DNA from: Nitrososphaerales archaeon TH526
GTDB taxonomy: Archaea; Thermoproteota; Nitrososphaeria; Nitrososphaerales; Nitrososphaeraceae
Assembly: GCA_014523665.1 (NCBI GenBank)
Contig: JAATVR010000022.1
Location: 1 to 11,222, forward strand
Direction: 5' to 3'
DNA: 11,222 nt
Of this stretch, positions 1 to 6,768 are shown piece after piece; positions within the stretch are counted from its first letter, which is position 1, and each line of letters starts with the position of its first letter. The notes below the pieces were generated by a model that was not told where the DNA came from, did not search any database, and saw only the letters and a list, made by a program, of their open reading frames with translations. A program made the translations under genes and the position numbers.

Positions 1-1
1 A

Positions 2-409
2 GTAAGGGATGAGATACCTCCAGATGAAAATATCAGACAAGATAGGGCATATTCTATAGAAGAAATCAAGAAGATGTCATCTGCATGTTACCGAACCAGA
101 GATAAGGCAATCATTCATTTGTTAACATCGACTGGTATGCGAATAGGAGCGGTTCATACTCTGAGGATAGGGAACTTGTCTCCTAAGCAAACCAAACAGG
201 GAAAGATTTACAGAATCGAAGTTTATTCAGGTAGTTCAGACTCCTATCATTGCTATTGTAACGTAGAGACTGCTGAGGTTATTGATTCTTACTTAAACGA
301 AAGAACTGATGCCAGCGAGGTATTAAGGAACGATTCGCCTCTAATCAGAAACTTATGGAACTCAACTGTTGAATATCTCTGTAAAATGATATTTATTAAT
401 TTTCTGTAA
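2..409 (+). pseudogene. Tyrosine recombinase (XerC/D-like integrase) fragment, 5' cut by window edge
   Basis: The frame is open from base 2, so the gene begins outside the window; the ATG at 74 is internal. The product carries the start of a phage-integrase catalytic domain: 'RDKAIIHLL' followed by 'TSTGMRIGAV', where the Arg is the first catalytic residue of the family. A beta-strand region follows ('GKIYRIEVYSGS'), then a helix ending 'NDSPLIRN'. Full-length relatives continue with the HxxR box and the nucleophilic Tyr; here the frame diverges into 'VEYLCKMIFINFL' and stops. Three of the catalytic positions are therefore absent and the protein should be inactive. Such recombinases are mobile-element genes, which fits the decayed surroundings. 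The family call is firm. Whether the 3' end was lost by deletion or by a frameshift is not visible. Confidence 0.75.
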
Positions 410-441
410 CTAGAGTACGTTATGACTCTATATAACATTGG

Positions 442-1194
442 CTACTCAAGTGGCTCTAGCAAGCATGGAGTAGATTTATCTTCATGCCGTATGCTTATCG
501 TTGTGCAAGTTTGATCTCTGCAAAACGGGCTGCTTGAATCTACCAGTTTTTTCAGTATCTTCTGAATACGCGGAGTCAATGCACCGAATACTTTATCCAA
601 GTCATCTACTGTAAGCTGTTCTTCGAAAGTATCCAAAAGCGCATCATATGGGTGCTTTTCATAACCTATCTTCTCAGCGATTTGCTTCTTTATTTCTATC
701 ATTTTCTTCAAGTGGGGTTCATACATGCTGAAAACGGATTTTTCTCTCGCTTCCCTCCATGCCATGTTTCCCCTTATTATTTTCAGAGATTCTGCTTCAG
801 TTAGCTCTTTGGGTATCTTGATCTGCTTGGTTATTTCTTTGTTGAGTACCAGTACAATACCCTTTTCTACGTCGCTAAGGCTCCCCAGTTTCTTCGCTGA
901 ACTGTCAACAAGACGAATAAAATTGTTGTTTAGTAGCAGATCCTTGTGCAGCATATGAAGTTGAGAATCGGCCACTCCTCTTTCTTCCGTGCCTTCTCTG
1001 GGCTGTAAAAATCCAGCCCTCATTCCATATTTGTTTTGTGAAAAGTGTCTTGATGAATACGAAACAGAAACTTCAAGAGATATCCGTGAAGTGGATAGGT
1101 AGTAGACTTTAGATGATAAATCAGATTTAACTAGCAACCATATGTCACCGAATCCACATAAATCATTTTGTGTTCTTGGATGCTTGTAAAACAA
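442..1194 (-). pseudogene. M32 (Taq-type) metallocarboxypeptidase, N-terminal half only
   Basis: Residues about 58-225 of this 250-residue frame match the N-terminal helical half of family M32 carboxypeptidases, which remove C-terminal residues from peptides. Recognisable pieces in family order are 'GFLQPREGTEERG' (family: W-D-x-x-T-x-x-P-x-x-G-x-x-x-R), 'AWREAREK', 'EPHLKKMIEIKK', 'YDALLDTFE' (residues 183-191) and 'LDKVFGALTPRIQKILKKL'. Family members are about 500 residues and bind zinc through an HEXXH motif further downstream. That half is missing: after 'SSPFCRDQ' the frame turns to unrelated sequence and stops. The first 55 residues do not look like M32 either, so the fragment is cut at both ends and is probably not functional. 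The nominal start lies inside the signal-peptide region of the divergent collagen-like gene, so a genuine start there is unlikely. Confidence 0.8.
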
Positions 1195-1471
1195 GGTATG
1201 ATTAATAATGCCAACAGCAAAAATCGGGCAATACCAGTTTCAGTATTTATGATACTAATAATAGCAGTATCAAACACACAACTATCGTCTATGGTAATAT
1301 CAAATGGTGATTCAGGTAACAACGGGTATGCAAAATATTCAACAAAACAGCCAGGCACAATCTCTAGTGAATAATTGTGGTATAGGCCAATCCAGTGGGA
1401 TCTGTGCAAATTATGGGCCTATGATTCAGGGTGATGGAAGTGCCACTACTCCGGTAATCACGCAATCTGGA

Positions 1472-1561
1472 GGACAGCGTGGTCCACCAGGACCTCAGGG
1501 ACCAGCAGGATCACAAGGACCCCAAGGAATCCAAGGAGAACAAGGACCAGCAGGACCCACT
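1472..1561 (+). repeat. Ten collagen-type Gly-X-Y triplets
   Basis: Ten consecutive triplets begin with Gly and are rich in Pro, Gln and Ala (for example GPP, GPQ, GPA, GIQ, GEQ). The block is perfectly periodic, with no interruption, so the two lesions in this gene both lie outside the repeat. Confidence 0.85.
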
Positions 1562-1669
1562 CAAGAACTTGAAGTCAGAACGGTATAAGGACCCACTGTA
1601 ATCGTAGCCCCGGGCGATTCTGTCGTACTGGCAGATGTTGATCCATTGGCGGATGAAGATGTAACGGCA

Positions 1670-1690
1670 TCATCATCATCATCATCATCA
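1670..1690 (+). repeat. (TCA)7 microsatellite encoding seven Ser
   Basis: Seven perfect TCA units sit in the collagen-like frame downstream of its TAA. Such tracts can change length by slippage in whole codons, so they would not shift the frame. It probably forms a flexible Ser linker in the ancestral protein. Confidence 0.85.
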
Positions 1691-1749
1691 CCTACATATT
1701 CCCCAACACAGGTCGGGTCATACCGATTACATACCTCTGGTGCTGGTGC

Positions 1750-4170
1750 TTGTGCTCCTGTTTCTTCGGAGCGCTGGCTATTGATCCAAAAAATCCCCTT
1801 GTGTTGTATGCAGGGACAGGCGAGGGCAACTTTTCACAGGATAGTTATTACGGCAATGGAATACTCAAAACTACTGATGGCGGAGAGACATGGAAGAATT
1901 ATGCCCGAGATATTTTCAAGCTAGCTCGCTTTAGTCGCTTGGTCATCAGCCCTAGAACAACAACGACCATATTTGCTGCGATTGCTTCCTCAGAACATCC
2001 TGATACTGCTGCAGGTATTTACCGAAGTGTAGATGCCGGCGAACACTGGGAAAGGTTAGAAAAAGATCTTCCTAGCAAAAGAGTACCAGCAACTGATATA
2101 GTTCTGGATCCGGTTAATCCTAATGTAGCATATGCAGCTTTCTTAGGAGTAGGCATATTCATGACAAATAACGCTGATGATAGCATTCCTTCGTGGGGTA
2201 AACTAAATACAGGTTTACCTGAAACTAATGATAGTCTAAACCGGATAGCTCTGGCCATATCACCTTCCTCACCAAAGACTTTGTATGCACTCGTCGTCTC
2301 AGGATCTAGGCCATACAATAAGGATGACGAACCTGACCCTAATGACCCAGATAAAGAGTTCTATGTTATTGATCGGTTTTACGTGTCGAGAAACGCTGGT
2401 AGTACGTGGACAAGAGTTAAGTTACCTGGTCTTGGTACAAAAACCACTCCTTGGGAAAAAGACAGTATTGGAGGAAATGGATGGTACAATCTGAATATTG
2501 CAGTTTCACCGACAACGCCAGACATCGTTTATTTGAGTAGCGTCTCGCTATGGAAGGCAGTTCGAAACCCAACAACAGATAATTGGATTATAAAAGATAT
2601 AGGCAAACCAATACATCCTGATAACCACGCCTTTGCCTTTGATCCGATTAATTCTTCTGTGATCTATGCTGGAAATGACGGAGGCATTTACAAATCGAAT
2701 GATGGTGGAGATACTTGGTCGGACGTAATTAATAAAGGACTGTGTACTACACAATTTGAATACATGGAACAGCATCCTAATTCAGACGCAGTGATATTAG
2801 CCGGAACGCAGGACAACGGAACTGTTCAGTTTCGCAATAGCTCAGCATTTAACATTTGTGCTGGTGGCGACGGGGGGTTTGTTGATATCGATCAAGATCA
2901 ACCTAATGTTGTTTTCCATGAATATTACAATCCGACCCCTGAGCGGTCTGTAGATGGTGGCAGCCATTGGAAAGATATTAGCAAGGGTCTTTCAGGAAAT
3001 TCTTTATTCTACCCGCCATTTACTCTCGATCGGTCGCATACTACAAATATAGCATTTGGCACGGATAAGGTTTACCTCGACACGAATCAAGGACTTTCTG
3101 GGTGGAATGCTCCTGGTAGCCCAATTGAATTACCTAATTTGGACGATAATGAGGTCATTTCAGCCATTAAGTATATCAAATCAGATCTGATCTATCTAGG
3201 TACCACTAACGGAAAGGTGTTTCGTTTGACTAAGACCAATAATAGGTGGGCTAAATCGGCGATCCACGATCCCTCTCTGCAGCCTACACATTGGATTTGG
3301 GATATTGCGACGTATCCAAATGACGTTAACAGTATTATAGTTACCATGGGAGGTTTTGGCTCGGTTACCGATCCAAATTCACATGTGTGGCGAGGAATAA
3401 TATCAGAGAATGAAAAGGCAAATTGGCAAGATATCAATCCACGCAATAAGGAAGGCGAGTTGATCGATATACCTGTAAATGCGATAGTAATTTACCCAGA
3501 AGAGTCAGATACTCTTTACATTGGTACTGACATTGGTGTTTTTAGAACTATTAACGGAGGAAAGGATTGGGTTCCTTTTAGCGAAGGTTTACCTAACTCG
3601 CCTGTATTTGACATGCGTCTTCAATATCTTCAATACACTTCTATGCGGCTTCTAAGAGTGGCTACGCATGGTCGTGGGATATGGGAGCGTAGATTAGACG
3701 TAAAAACTACGTCAGATGTCGATATATTCTTGCGTGATCACCTCTTGGATACAGGCCGTTCTCAGCCTTCAGTTAGAGAAAATGGCATGTCGTATGTAGC
3801 TGCTTCATTTGAGGATTCACTCCGGCAAGTCAAACTAGGCGATGAATTGTCATGGTCGATGTGTGCTGACATTAAGATCGATGCCTTGGAAGGATCACCT
3901 CCTCATTACCAGATACCAGAGATGGATGATGTTGACTATGTAAAATTTGAAAGGGAACTCGTCCATCATAACGCTCAACGAGGAAGGATCAACCGCATTT
4001 ATGTACAGGTACATAATCGGGGGATCAAGTCTGCGAAAGATGTAACAGTCAAGATTTTGTATGCAGAAGGTAGTATTTCACGTGGATATCCAGATCTACC
4101 TACTGACTTTTGGAAAGTCTTTCCAGATAATTCAAGTCTTGTTCATCATACGTTAGCCTCTGATAATTAA
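1750..4170 (+). CDS. Sortilin/VPS10- or BNR-type beta-propeller protein, 5' truncated and probably 3' truncated
   Basis: The 806-codon frame encodes repeated propeller blades. Asp-box motifs (S/T-x-D-x-G-x-x-W) lie near residues 41-48 (TTDGGETW), 92-100, 213-220, 316-323 (SNDGGDTW), 399-407 and 599-607 (INGGKDW). Blade strands such as 'ALAIDPKN', 'LVISPRTT' and 'IVLDPVNPNVAYA' precede them, and 'VATHGRGIWER' closes the propeller near 645. Residues about 655-806 form a second domain ('LGDELSWSMCADIKIDAL', 'INRIYVQVHNRGI') that I have met beside propellers in related proteins. The frame starts inside a blade. The only upstream start is a TTG in junction sequence, and no signal peptide is seen, although homologues are secreted. 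The last residues after 'FPDNSS' look abnormal, so the C-terminus is probably lost too. A role in surface binding is inference. No inner stop or shift is seen across 2.4 kb, so truncation appears recent. Confidence 0.75.
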   Translation: MCSCFFGALAIDPKNPLVLYAGTGEGNFSQDSYYGNGILKTTDGGETWKNYARDIFKLARFSRLVISPRTTTTIFAAIASSEHPDTAAGIYRSVDAGEHWERLEKDLPSKRVPATDIVLDPVNPNVAYAAFLGVGIFMTNNADDSIPSWGKLNTGLPETNDSLNRIALAISPSSPKTLYALVVSGSRPYNKDDEPDPNDPDKEFYVIDRFYVSRNAGSTWTRVKLPGLGTKTTPWEKDSIGGNGWYNLNIAVSPTTPDIVYLSSVSLWKAVRNPTTDNWIIKDIGKPIHPDNHAFAFDPINSSVIYAGNDGGIYKSNDGGDTWSDVINKGLCTTQFEYMEQHPNSDAVILAGTQDNGTVQFRNSSAFNICAGGDGGFVDIDQDQPNVVFHEYYNPTPERSVDGGSHWKDISKGLSGNSLFYPPFTLDRSHTTNIAFGTDKVYLDTNQGLSGWNAPGSPIELPNLDDNEVISAIKYIKSDLIYLGTTNGKVFRLTKTNNRWAKSAIHDPSLQPTHWIWDIATYPNDVNSIIVTMGGFGSVTDPNSHVWRGIISENEKANWQDINPRNKEGELIDIPVNAIVIYPEESDTLYIGTDIGVFRTINGGKDWVPFSEGLPNSPVFDMRLQYLQYTSMRLLRVATHGRGIWERRLDVKTTSDVDIFLRDHLLDTGRSQPSVRENGMSYVAASFEDSLRQVKLGDELSWSMCADIKIDALEGSPPHYQIPEMDDVDYVKFERELVHHNAQRGRINRIYVQVHNRGIKSAKDVTVKILYAEGSISRGYPDLPTDFWKVFPDNSSLVHHTLASDN

Positions 4171-4214
4171 TCTTTTGATTCCAACAAATATCGCATCGTC
4201 ACTATTTGGACTCA

Positions 4215-4319
4215 TCAGGCAAAGCGCTTCAGCCTACCATAGTTTGGAATTCTTTGTGCTCCATCATCTCTAGGAAATCTGAATCCCATTACTTTATATC
4301 TTTCCGTCGTTCTTGTCAT
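4215..4319 (-). CDS. 34-residue ORF overlapping the decayed HTH gene
   Basis: Its ATG overlaps the last stop of the decayed HTH gene in an ATGA arrangement, the usual sign of translational coupling. The product begins 'MTRTTERYKVMGFRFPRDD', continues with 'AQRIPNYGRLKRFA' and ends at two tandem TGA codons. It is basic and polar, with no recognised domain. It may be the surviving start of a longer second gene of the same unit, or chance. I do not recognise it. Confidence 0.3.
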   Translation of the reverse strand: MTRTTERYKVMGFRFPRDDGAQRIPNYGRLKRFA

Positions 4320-4951
4320 TCCTTCAATTCTTCTTCCAGAATGCAAGTTAACGCCTGATCGAAGTCATCAGGAAAGAAATCTAGTGCATAAGGCATATCT
4401 CTAAATTTGATCCACTCTTCTAGTAGTATGATAGGTTTATCCTTCCAAAGATTAAGCCAGTTCTGTTACTAGTTGAAAATTCAGGATCAAGTTTATCAAG
4501 TTTCTTAGCTAAACTATCGATTGATCTCTCTAGGTTCAATCCTCTTCAATCTCTCCTCTAGAAACCTAAGGTACATTACTGATGGTCCATCTGCGGTGAG
4601 TTTCTGCGGTGAGTTTGAATAATGCTTCATTACATTCCTTAGCCAGTTTTAGAGCTGCTACTTTATTTCCTTGTTACTCTTAAGAGTATAGATATTCCAG
4701 CATTCTTTTAGTACATTTCTAATTCCCTCAATTGAAGTCTGATACATAAACGGAAGTGTTTCTTTGGCCAAGGAATTTAGGTAATTTTGTGATTGGGCAA
4801 TCAAATAATGGATATTTCTACTAACAGTTGATGCATCGACACCTAATTCTTTGGCTATCTCATAGCCTTTCATGCCCTTAGTAAGAAGTACTAAAACATC
4901 CTCTCTTCTTTCTTTTATTTGTATTCTGTTGTGAGATATAGATCTGGACAT
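4316..4951 (-). pseudogene. Helix-turn-helix DNA-binding protein, decayed by several frame disruptions
   Basis: The intact first part (97 residues, 4658-4951) has a resolvase/LuxR-like HTH: 'EDVLVLLTKGMKGYEIAKEL' then 'GVDASTVSRNIHYL', followed by helices. At the stop near 4660 the protein continues in the next frame as 'VAALKLAKECNEALFKLTA', as if one A of an AAA codon was deleted. A 13-base tandem duplication (4591-4616) shifts the frame again; with one copy removed the text reads on as 'DGPSVMYLRFLEERLKRIE'. A third shift leads to 'SIDSLAKKLDKLDPEFSTS'. After another break it reads 'EEWIKFRDMPYALDFFPDD' and ends 'CILEEELKE' at 4316. The joined product would be about 200 residues. The layout (HTH, then helical region with an 'A..N.A.FKL' stretch) resembles the plus-strand gene at 6769. 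The biological role is unknown; mobile-element or regulatory use is inference. Confidence 0.65.
4591..4616. repeat. 13-base tandem duplication, frame-breaking
   Basis: The unit CTGCGGTGAGTTT occurs twice head to tail (4591-4603, 4604-4616). Thirteen is not a multiple of three, so the duplication itself shifts the reading frame of the minus-strand HTH gene. Removing one copy restores a coding-like frame. Confidence 0.9.
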
Positions 4952-5045
4952 TCAATATTGCAGTTATTGTATTCATTTACATTCATATTGATAAATTTAT
5001 TGCAAATGGACTATTGGTACTAGTTCTGCAGGTGCAAATACTGTG

Positions 5046-5177
5046 TCATATCAGCTTAGCTCTTAGCGAAGAGCACCTACGTATCTGATTCGTAATAACA
5101 ACCACTATATTGTAAATGTTGGCATATCTTCTTAGTTTATTGAGCATCTTCCAAAGTCTAGAACTTAGATATTTCAG
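5046..5177 (-). pseudogene. RadA/Rad51-like recombinase fragment
   Basis: A minus-strand frame of 43 codons reads 'LKYLSSRLWKMLNKLRRYA' followed by 'NIYNIVVVITNQIRR'. The segment 'A-x-x-Y-N-x-x-V-V-x-T-N-Q' matches the stretch in archaeal RadA and eukaryotic Rad51 where a helix leads into a core ATPase strand ending in T-N-Q. In RadA this is preceded by a basic, Leu-rich helix, as here. The frame then stops before the DNA-binding loop region. There is no Walker A motif nearby, so this is a small remnant of a roughly 320-residue protein. The match rests on one short region and is moderate. Confidence 0.4.
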
Positions 5178-5368
5178 CCTTCAACTATTTGTATTCTCTT
5201 CTTCAGGATCTGTTTAAATGGCTTGTATCTCCAGCAAGAGGAATACATTAGCTTATACTCTAGAGAAGTTGAGTTATCGCTCTTGTTGACTCTAACTTGA
5301 ATCATCTCAATTTGTTTTCGTAACCATCTTGCGTGATTTGGGTCTTGGATTAAGAAATTAATATACAT
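5174..5368 (-). CDS. Hypothetical 64-residue basic protein
   Basis: A minus-strand ATG at 5368 opens a 64-residue frame beginning 'MYINFLIQDPNHARWLRKQ', with 'SLEYKLMYSSCWRYKPFKQ' in the middle and a basic end ('ILKKRIQIVEG'). It is rich in Lys, Arg and aromatic residues, and I recognise no domain. Its last codons overlap the RadA-like fragment in another frame, so both may be pieces of one broken gene, but the upstream part does not resemble RadA. No convincing TATA box or Shine-Dalgarno sequence precedes it. Confidence 0.3.
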   Translation of the reverse strand: MYINFLIQDPNHARWLRKQIEMIQVRVNKSDNSTSLEYKLMYSSCWRYKPFKQILKKRIQIVEG

Positions 5369-5416
5369 TTATGAGTATTGCTTTTCCCTGCATGTTTTCT
5401 ACCCCAGACTAGTTGT

Positions 5417-5659
5417 ATTATAAATGGTGCCAAAGATGGGGATTTCTTAAACTTTCAAGAATATTTGGAGCGAGAGTGTCTAAGACAATAGAAAGGTAAG
5501 TATTCAAGGCGTTGAGGAATCACTATATTGATGACAAATCACAAATTATCACTGGCAATAGAAGAAACAGATGATGAAAATCGGACGTAGCTTCAAAAAA
5601 TGGTGGTAGATGTGACGAATATTATAGAGAAGACCTGGGAAGAAGCTGATAAGAAATAA
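5417..5659 (+). pseudogene. Possible decayed small gene with three in-frame stops
   Basis: In one frame the text reads 'IINGAKDGDFLNFQEYLE', a stop, a short stretch, a second stop, then from an ATG at 5531 'MTNHKLSLAIEETDDENRT', a TAG at 5588-5590, 'LQKMVVDVTNIIEKTWEEA' and a TAA. Acidic, helix-forming sequence on both sides of the stops in the same frame suggests one gene with point mutations rather than chance. I do not recognise the family. This sits in the 5369-5895 stretch, which otherwise holds only the repeats listed below. Confidence 0.25.
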
Positions 5660-5667
5660 TTCAAACA

Positions 5668-5749
5668 AATGAAATGAAATAAGTGTTAGTGACTAAGCCT
5701 GCTTAACTGCCTTCTGGATCTAACCTGATACTCAGTATTTCATTTCATT
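5668..5749. repeat. 14-base perfect inverted repeat, 54-base spacer
   Basis: AATGAAATGAAATA (5668-5681) is repeated in perfect reverse complement as TATTTCATTTCATT (5736-5749). The arms sit just after the possible decayed ORF ending at 5659. The spacing is long for a terminator hairpin. The pair could be the ends of a very small element or a relic of one; no target duplication is clear. Confidence 0.6.
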
Positions 5750-5868
5750 AGACCGATCTCACAAATATTTATCTCTAAAATGCACGCTACATCGAGTGCA
5801 TAGAAGAAAGTTAAAGATGGGCGTGGTATTCAATTACATAATAATGTTGTCTAATCCTCCATTCATTG

Positions 5869-5882
5869 GCGGATTTATCCGC
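5869..5882. repeat. Short hairpin GCGGAT-TT-ATCCGC
   Basis: A 6-base perfect inverted repeat with a 2-base centre lies 13 bases beyond the stop of the minus-strand gene at 5896. Flanking bases nearly extend it (TTG and TAA, with one mismatch). There is no clear T-run after it, so a terminator role is doubtful; a dyad operator or 3'-end structure is possible. Confidence 0.45.
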
Positions 5883-5895
5883 TAACTTAGAGTTC

Positions 5896-6213
5896 TCAAT
5901 GTTTGTGTCTATCCTCTTTGAATTGAAATTCACTCCTGTCTTGACTCTTGTTCTTTTGCAGCGATCTAAACTTATCCGCATGTTTGTAGCAGAGTCTAAA
6001 TACGCAATGGAATTTATCTTCTTCTACTTCATAAGGATTAAAACTACAATAAGGTTCGGTGGGACCTCCAGACGGAATAAGTTCCCACATTTCACAGTGG
6101 TGCATTACCCAGATCTGATTGACGTTGTCAAAACAACCCTTGATGTCGCATGTTTGAGCTAACATATCCAAGTACTCATTATTATCATATATAAGTATCG
6201 TGTAGTATTCCAT
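5896..6213 (-). CDS. Hypothetical 105-residue Cys/His-rich protein, possibly metal-binding
   Basis: The protein begins 'MEYYTILIYDNNEYLDML' and is rich in Cys, His and Trp for its size: C22, C27, H38, H39, C40, C56, H69, C70, C75 and H78. The spacing ('TCDIKGC', 'MHHCEMW', 'FHCVFRLCYKH') suggests a small zinc- or iron-binding fold, but it fits no family I can name. No signal peptide or membrane helix is seen, so it is probably cytoplasmic. The C-terminal 25 residues are charged. A TATA box at 6240-6249 lies about 31 bases before the ATG, the spacing of a leaderless archaeal transcript, which supports both the gene and its start. The plus-strand ORF over the same bases (5866-6162) lacks these supports. 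Metal binding is inference. Confidence 0.55.
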   Translation of the reverse strand: MEYYTILIYDNNEYLDMLAQTCDIKGCFDNVNQIWVMHHCEMWELIPSGGPTEPYCSFNPYEVEEDKFHCVFRLCYKHADKFRSLQKNKSQDRSEFQFKEDRHKH

Positions 6214-6239
6214 CTATGGTATATGTAGTAGTAATACGG

Positions 6240-6249
6240 TATATATATG
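6240..6249 (-). promoter_or_regulatory. TATA box for the Cys/His-rich gene
   Basis: On the minus strand this reads CATATATATA, centred about 31 bases before the ATG at 6213. Archaeal transcription starts some 25 bases after the TATA centre, which puts the start within a few bases of the ATG and predicts a leaderless mRNA. Confidence 0.55.
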
Positions 6250-6466
6250 GTCACTAATCTCTACCTCAGGTAGTACGGCCATCATCCTTCACAAATCTTC
6301 TTGAAGTTGATAATAATATAGATAATCAATGGTGTTTCTCCTTCTAGAGAAATCCTATTATCAAGCCATGGAAAGGTTCAATCAAATAGGATATAGATAA
6401 AAGCGACTAGTGCTATAATCTCTTTAGTGTTTAAGTGAAACAGCCTTCACTCTTCCAAACCAACGA

Positions 6467-6580
6467 ATGGAATTATTGAAATTTGAAATGGAACAGCATA
6501 AACAACAGCAGCGGATACATAAAGAAGAGATAAAGTTCAAGAACTAAGCAGTAAAGGACACATTCAATAAACTAGCATAA
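6467..6580 (+). pseudogene. Remnant of a coiled-coil C-terminus
   Basis: From an ATG at 6467 the frame reads 'MELLKFEMEQHKQQQRIHKE' and 'EIKFKN', a TAA at 6545, then 'AVKDTFNKLA' and another TAA. The charged heptad-like sequence continues across the first stop in the same frame, and the frame is also coding-like just upstream ('SETAFTLPNQR'). It resembles the helical tail of an HTH-type or mobile-element protein but cannot be assigned. Apart from this and the direct repeat near 6620, I see nothing in 6250-6660. Confidence 0.25.
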
Positions 6581-6617
6581 GTTATGATACTTCAAGAATA
6601 GTCATATGGCATAATAC

Positions 6618-6637
6618 TTATGTCGGATTATGTCGGA
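6618..6637 (+). repeat. Perfect 10-base tandem repeat beside a TATA box
   Basis: TTATGTCGGA occurs twice head to tail, one helical turn apart, ending 4 bases before a TATA-like sequence. Direct repeats at this spacing next to a promoter are typical operator half-sites, possibly for the HTH protein encoded just downstream. Confidence 0.5.
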
Positions 6638-6641
6638 CTAT

Positions 6642-6649
6642 TATTTATA
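6642..6649 (+). promoter_or_regulatory. TATA-like element upstream of the second HTH gene
   Basis: The sequence TATTTATA lies 12 bases before a GTG at 6661 that opens the longer HTH frame. The predicted transcription start (near 6670) would fall just after that GTG, so either the real start differs or this is not the used promoter. Confidence 0.35.
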
Positions 6650-6660
6650 GAGACAGCAAA

Positions 6661-6768
6661 GTGACAAATTCTACTATCAGGGGGATTAGCTGCAACGGTA
6701 ACAGTGTCAAGCGTAAACCCAAGAAGACTAGCTTTCAGATCCAACAGGTAATTAACGAGATAGGTTAA
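6661..6768 (+). pseudogene. 5' extension of the second HTH gene, separated by an in-frame TAA
   Basis: In the same frame as the gene at 6769, a GTG at 6661 opens 35 codons: 'TNSTIRGISCNGNSVKRKPK' and 'KTSFQIQQVINEIG', then TAA (6766-6768) directly before the ATG. The helix 'SFQIQQVINEIG' joins naturally to 'MLSAGKPDREIIDQLQI' as the first HTH helix, so the TAA most likely replaced a sense codon. If so, the gene is broken or is re-initiated at 6769. Confidence 0.5.

Larger units (their letters stand above)
1198..1770 (+). pseudogene. Collagen-like secreted protein, broken by frameshift and stop, 3' end lost
   Basis: The ATG at 1198 opens a frame encoding a signal peptide: basic start ('MINNANSKNR') and hydrophobic core ('AIPVSVFMILIIAVS'). 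That frame ends at 1374. The body lies in the next frame, so a frameshift falls between about 1298 and 1371. The body contains 'CGIGQSSGICANYG', then ten Gly-X-Y triplets (1472-1561), then 'TQELEVRTV' and a TAA at 1586-1588. Behind that stop the same frame stays coding-like ('GPTVIVAPGDSVVL', a seven-Ser run, 'PTQVGSYRLHTSGAGA'), so one sense codon has probably become TAA. Proteins with this layout are short secreted or surface proteins; the role of this one is unknown. At about 1760-1780 the frame runs into the propeller gene. An AT-rich TATA-like element at 1157-1164 could be its promoter. Confidence 0.65.

Noticed and set aside
725..958. Plus-strand ORF over the M32 fragment
   Set aside because: It is the complement of clear M32 carboxypeptidase sequence on the minus strand.
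1131..1409. Minus-strand ORF over the collagen-like gene start
   Set aside because: Antisense of the signal peptide and early body of the collagen-like gene; no domain or promoter.
1670..1690. (TCA)7 tract as a phase-variation switch
   Set aside because: The unit is three bases, so length changes cannot shift the frame.
2019..3446. Several ORFs inside the propeller gene (2019-2318, 2285-2494, 2548-2775, 3192-3446)
   Set aside because: All lie within the 806-codon propeller frame, whose Asp-box motifs are unmistakable.
5588..5590. In-frame TAG as a possible recoded (pyrrolysine) codon
   Set aside because: Two further in-frame stops of other kinds lie upstream in the same stretch, and no tRNA-Pyl or PylS gene is seen; decay is simpler.
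5866..6162. Plus-strand ORF opposite the Cys/His-rich gene
   Set aside because: The minus-strand frame has a TATA box at the right distance and clustered Cys/His; the plus frame has neither.
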